Shown here: piece by piece, positions 63,303 to 64,000 of the stretch | How the letters are laid out: the number at the start of each line of letters is the position of its first letter | Position numbering within the stretch: position 1 is the stretch's first letter | Assembly (NCBI RefSeq): GCF_028595325.1 | Contig: NZ_JAQQXR010000002.1 | Coordinates: forward strand, 310,001-374,000 | Length of the DNA stretch: 64,000 bases | Origin: Janthinobacterium fluminis | Lineage (GTDB): Bacteria > Pseudomonadota > Gammaproteobacteria > Burkholderiales > Burkholderiaceae_D | Direction of reading: 5' to 3' | Notes under the pieces: generated by a model | Seen by the model: the letters and a program-made list of their open reading frames with translations, nothing else | The model's database searches: none | What the model was told of the DNA's origin: nothing | Translations under genes and position numbers: made by a program

Positions 63303-64000
63303 ACAATTCTCCTTCGATATAGACAGCTTTGAGTTTAAGGTCGCGATCGAGTACCACCAGATCGGCGTAACTGCCGTGGGCCAGACGGCCGCGTTCTTGC
63401 AGGCCCAGGTAGTCGGCGGCGTGGGTCGACACGCGTTTCGAGGCGTCGGCCAGGTCCAGCCCGAGGCCGACCAGGTTGCGCAGCGCCTGGTCCATCGTCA
63501 GCGTGCTGCCGGCCAGCGTGCCGTCGGGCAGGCGCACGCCGCCCATGCATTTGTGCACGGCGTGGCGGCCCAGCATGTACTCGCCGTCCGGCATGCCGGT
63601 GGCGGCCGTCGAATCGGTGACGCAGTACAGGCGCGGGATGGCGCGCAGCGCGACCTTGATGGCGCCCGGGTGGACGTGCAGCAGGTCGGGGATCAGTTCG
63701 GCGTATTCGGCGTGCGCCAGGGCGGCGCCGACCATGCCCGGCTCGCGGTGGTGCAGGCCGCTCATGGCGTTGAACAGGTGGGTGAAGCCGGCCGCGCCGT
63801 GCTCCAGCGCGGCCACGCCGTCCTCGTAGGAGCCCAGCGTGTGGCCGATCTGCACGCGCATGCCGGCGTCGGACAGCTCGCGCACCAGGCCCAGGTGGCC
63901 GGCGATCTCCGGCGCCACCGTGATCAGGCGCAGCGGCGCGTAGGCGGCCAGGCGGCGCACTTCGGCCAGCGTGGCGGCGCGGGCGTAGTTCGGCTGCGCG
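63283..64000 (-). CDS. nagA: N-acetylglucosamine-6-phosphate deacetylase, N-terminus outside the window
   Basis: NagA removes the acetyl group from GlcNAc-6-P to give GlcN-6-P, which NagB-II then uses. Only the C-terminal 238 or so residues are present; the frame runs on past base 64000. It has the metal-site segments IGHTLGSYEDGVAALEHGAA and FTHLFNAMSGLHHREPGMVG, and the catalytic Asp in LYCVTDSTAATGMPDGEY. It ends GELCDLNDA. The gene overlaps nagB-II by 20 bp, so the two are translated together, and it is probably the first or an early gene of the minus-strand catabolic operon. Confidence 0.95.
   Translation of the reverse strand, partial: AQPNYARAATLAEVRRLAAYAPLRLITVAPEIAGHLGLVRELSDAGMRVQIGHTLGSYEDGVAALEHGAAGFTHLFNAMSGLHHREPGMVGAALAHAEYAELIPDLLHVHPGAIKVALRAIPRLYCVTDSTAATGMPDGEYMLGRHAVHKCMGGVRLPDGTLAGSTLTMDQALRNLVGLGLDLADASKRVSTHAADYLGLQERGRLAHGSYADLVVLDRDLKLKAVYIEGELCDLNDA

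Overview
The window is high-GC chromosomal DNA from a betaproteobacterium, most probably Oxalobacteraceae of the Massilia/Duganella/Pseudoduganella group. The evidence is the protein family mix (a CDP-6-deoxy-glucoseen reductase-like protein, DUF3579, a CobD/CbiB-like protein, a PEP-CTERM protein, TonB-dependent receptors of the Xanthomonas/Caulobacter type), the rpsP-rimM-trmD-rplS operon, and GGGGACAGACCAC-type palindromic repeats that I associate with this family. No rRNA, tRNA, integrase, transposase or CRISPR array was seen. The genus was not tested by a search.

Layout. 1-10.8 kb is mostly housekeeping: the end of pyrF, sbcB, a DUF5610 protein, a diguanylate cyclase with a cyclic-nucleotide-binding domain, a BtuF-like metal-receptor protein, an HPF-like ribosome factor, DUF1345, an EntS-like exporter, an acyltransferase, a ferredoxin-type reductase and an SDR. 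10.5-16.3 kb is an accessory block: small orphan genes, a small HTH protein under several palindromes, a proline-rich 60-residue protein, two tandem paralogues with a GRDP-like domain and repetitive TAFS tails, and a CHASE histidine kinase. Two perfect TTGAT-N4-ATCAA (FNR/ANR-type) boxes lie in this block. 16.4-28.8 kb holds glnS, a DnaJ-domain protein, an unrecognised three-gene overlapping operon, a LysR/MFS pair, a LytS/LytTR two-component pair, a CoA-transferase and ugpQ. 28.9-43.4 kb is core metabolism and translation: alaS, tusA, etfBA, an acyl-CoA dehydrogenase, the PEP-CTERM protein, rpsP-rimM-trmD-rplS, a NUDIX hydrolase, and the CobD-like, DUF3579 and CBS proteins.

43.4-64 kb is one large N-acetylglucosamine/chitooligosaccharide or muropeptide utilisation locus. 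It has a GntR/UTRA regulator, two TonB-dependent receptors with matching upstream control blocks, two NagX-like membrane acetyltransferases, and a minus-strand set reading nagA, nagB-II, binding protein, two permeases, NagZ-like GH3, AmpG-like permease and ABC ATPase. The likely flow is outer-membrane uptake by the receptors, inner-membrane import by the ABC or AmpG-like transporter, cytoplasmic hydrolysis by the GH3 enzyme, then deacetylation and deamination by NagA and NagB-II. An Rpn/DUF4351 nuclease-family gene sits inside this locus.

The best candidate for something undescribed is the pair of GRDP-like repeat proteins at 12283-14210. They share about 81% of their N-terminal domain and a 17-residue FYxxRPxL tail. 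Between these they carry 12 copies of a 9-residue repeat in one protein and 8 copies of a 14-residue repeat in the other, both built on TAFS[S/T].
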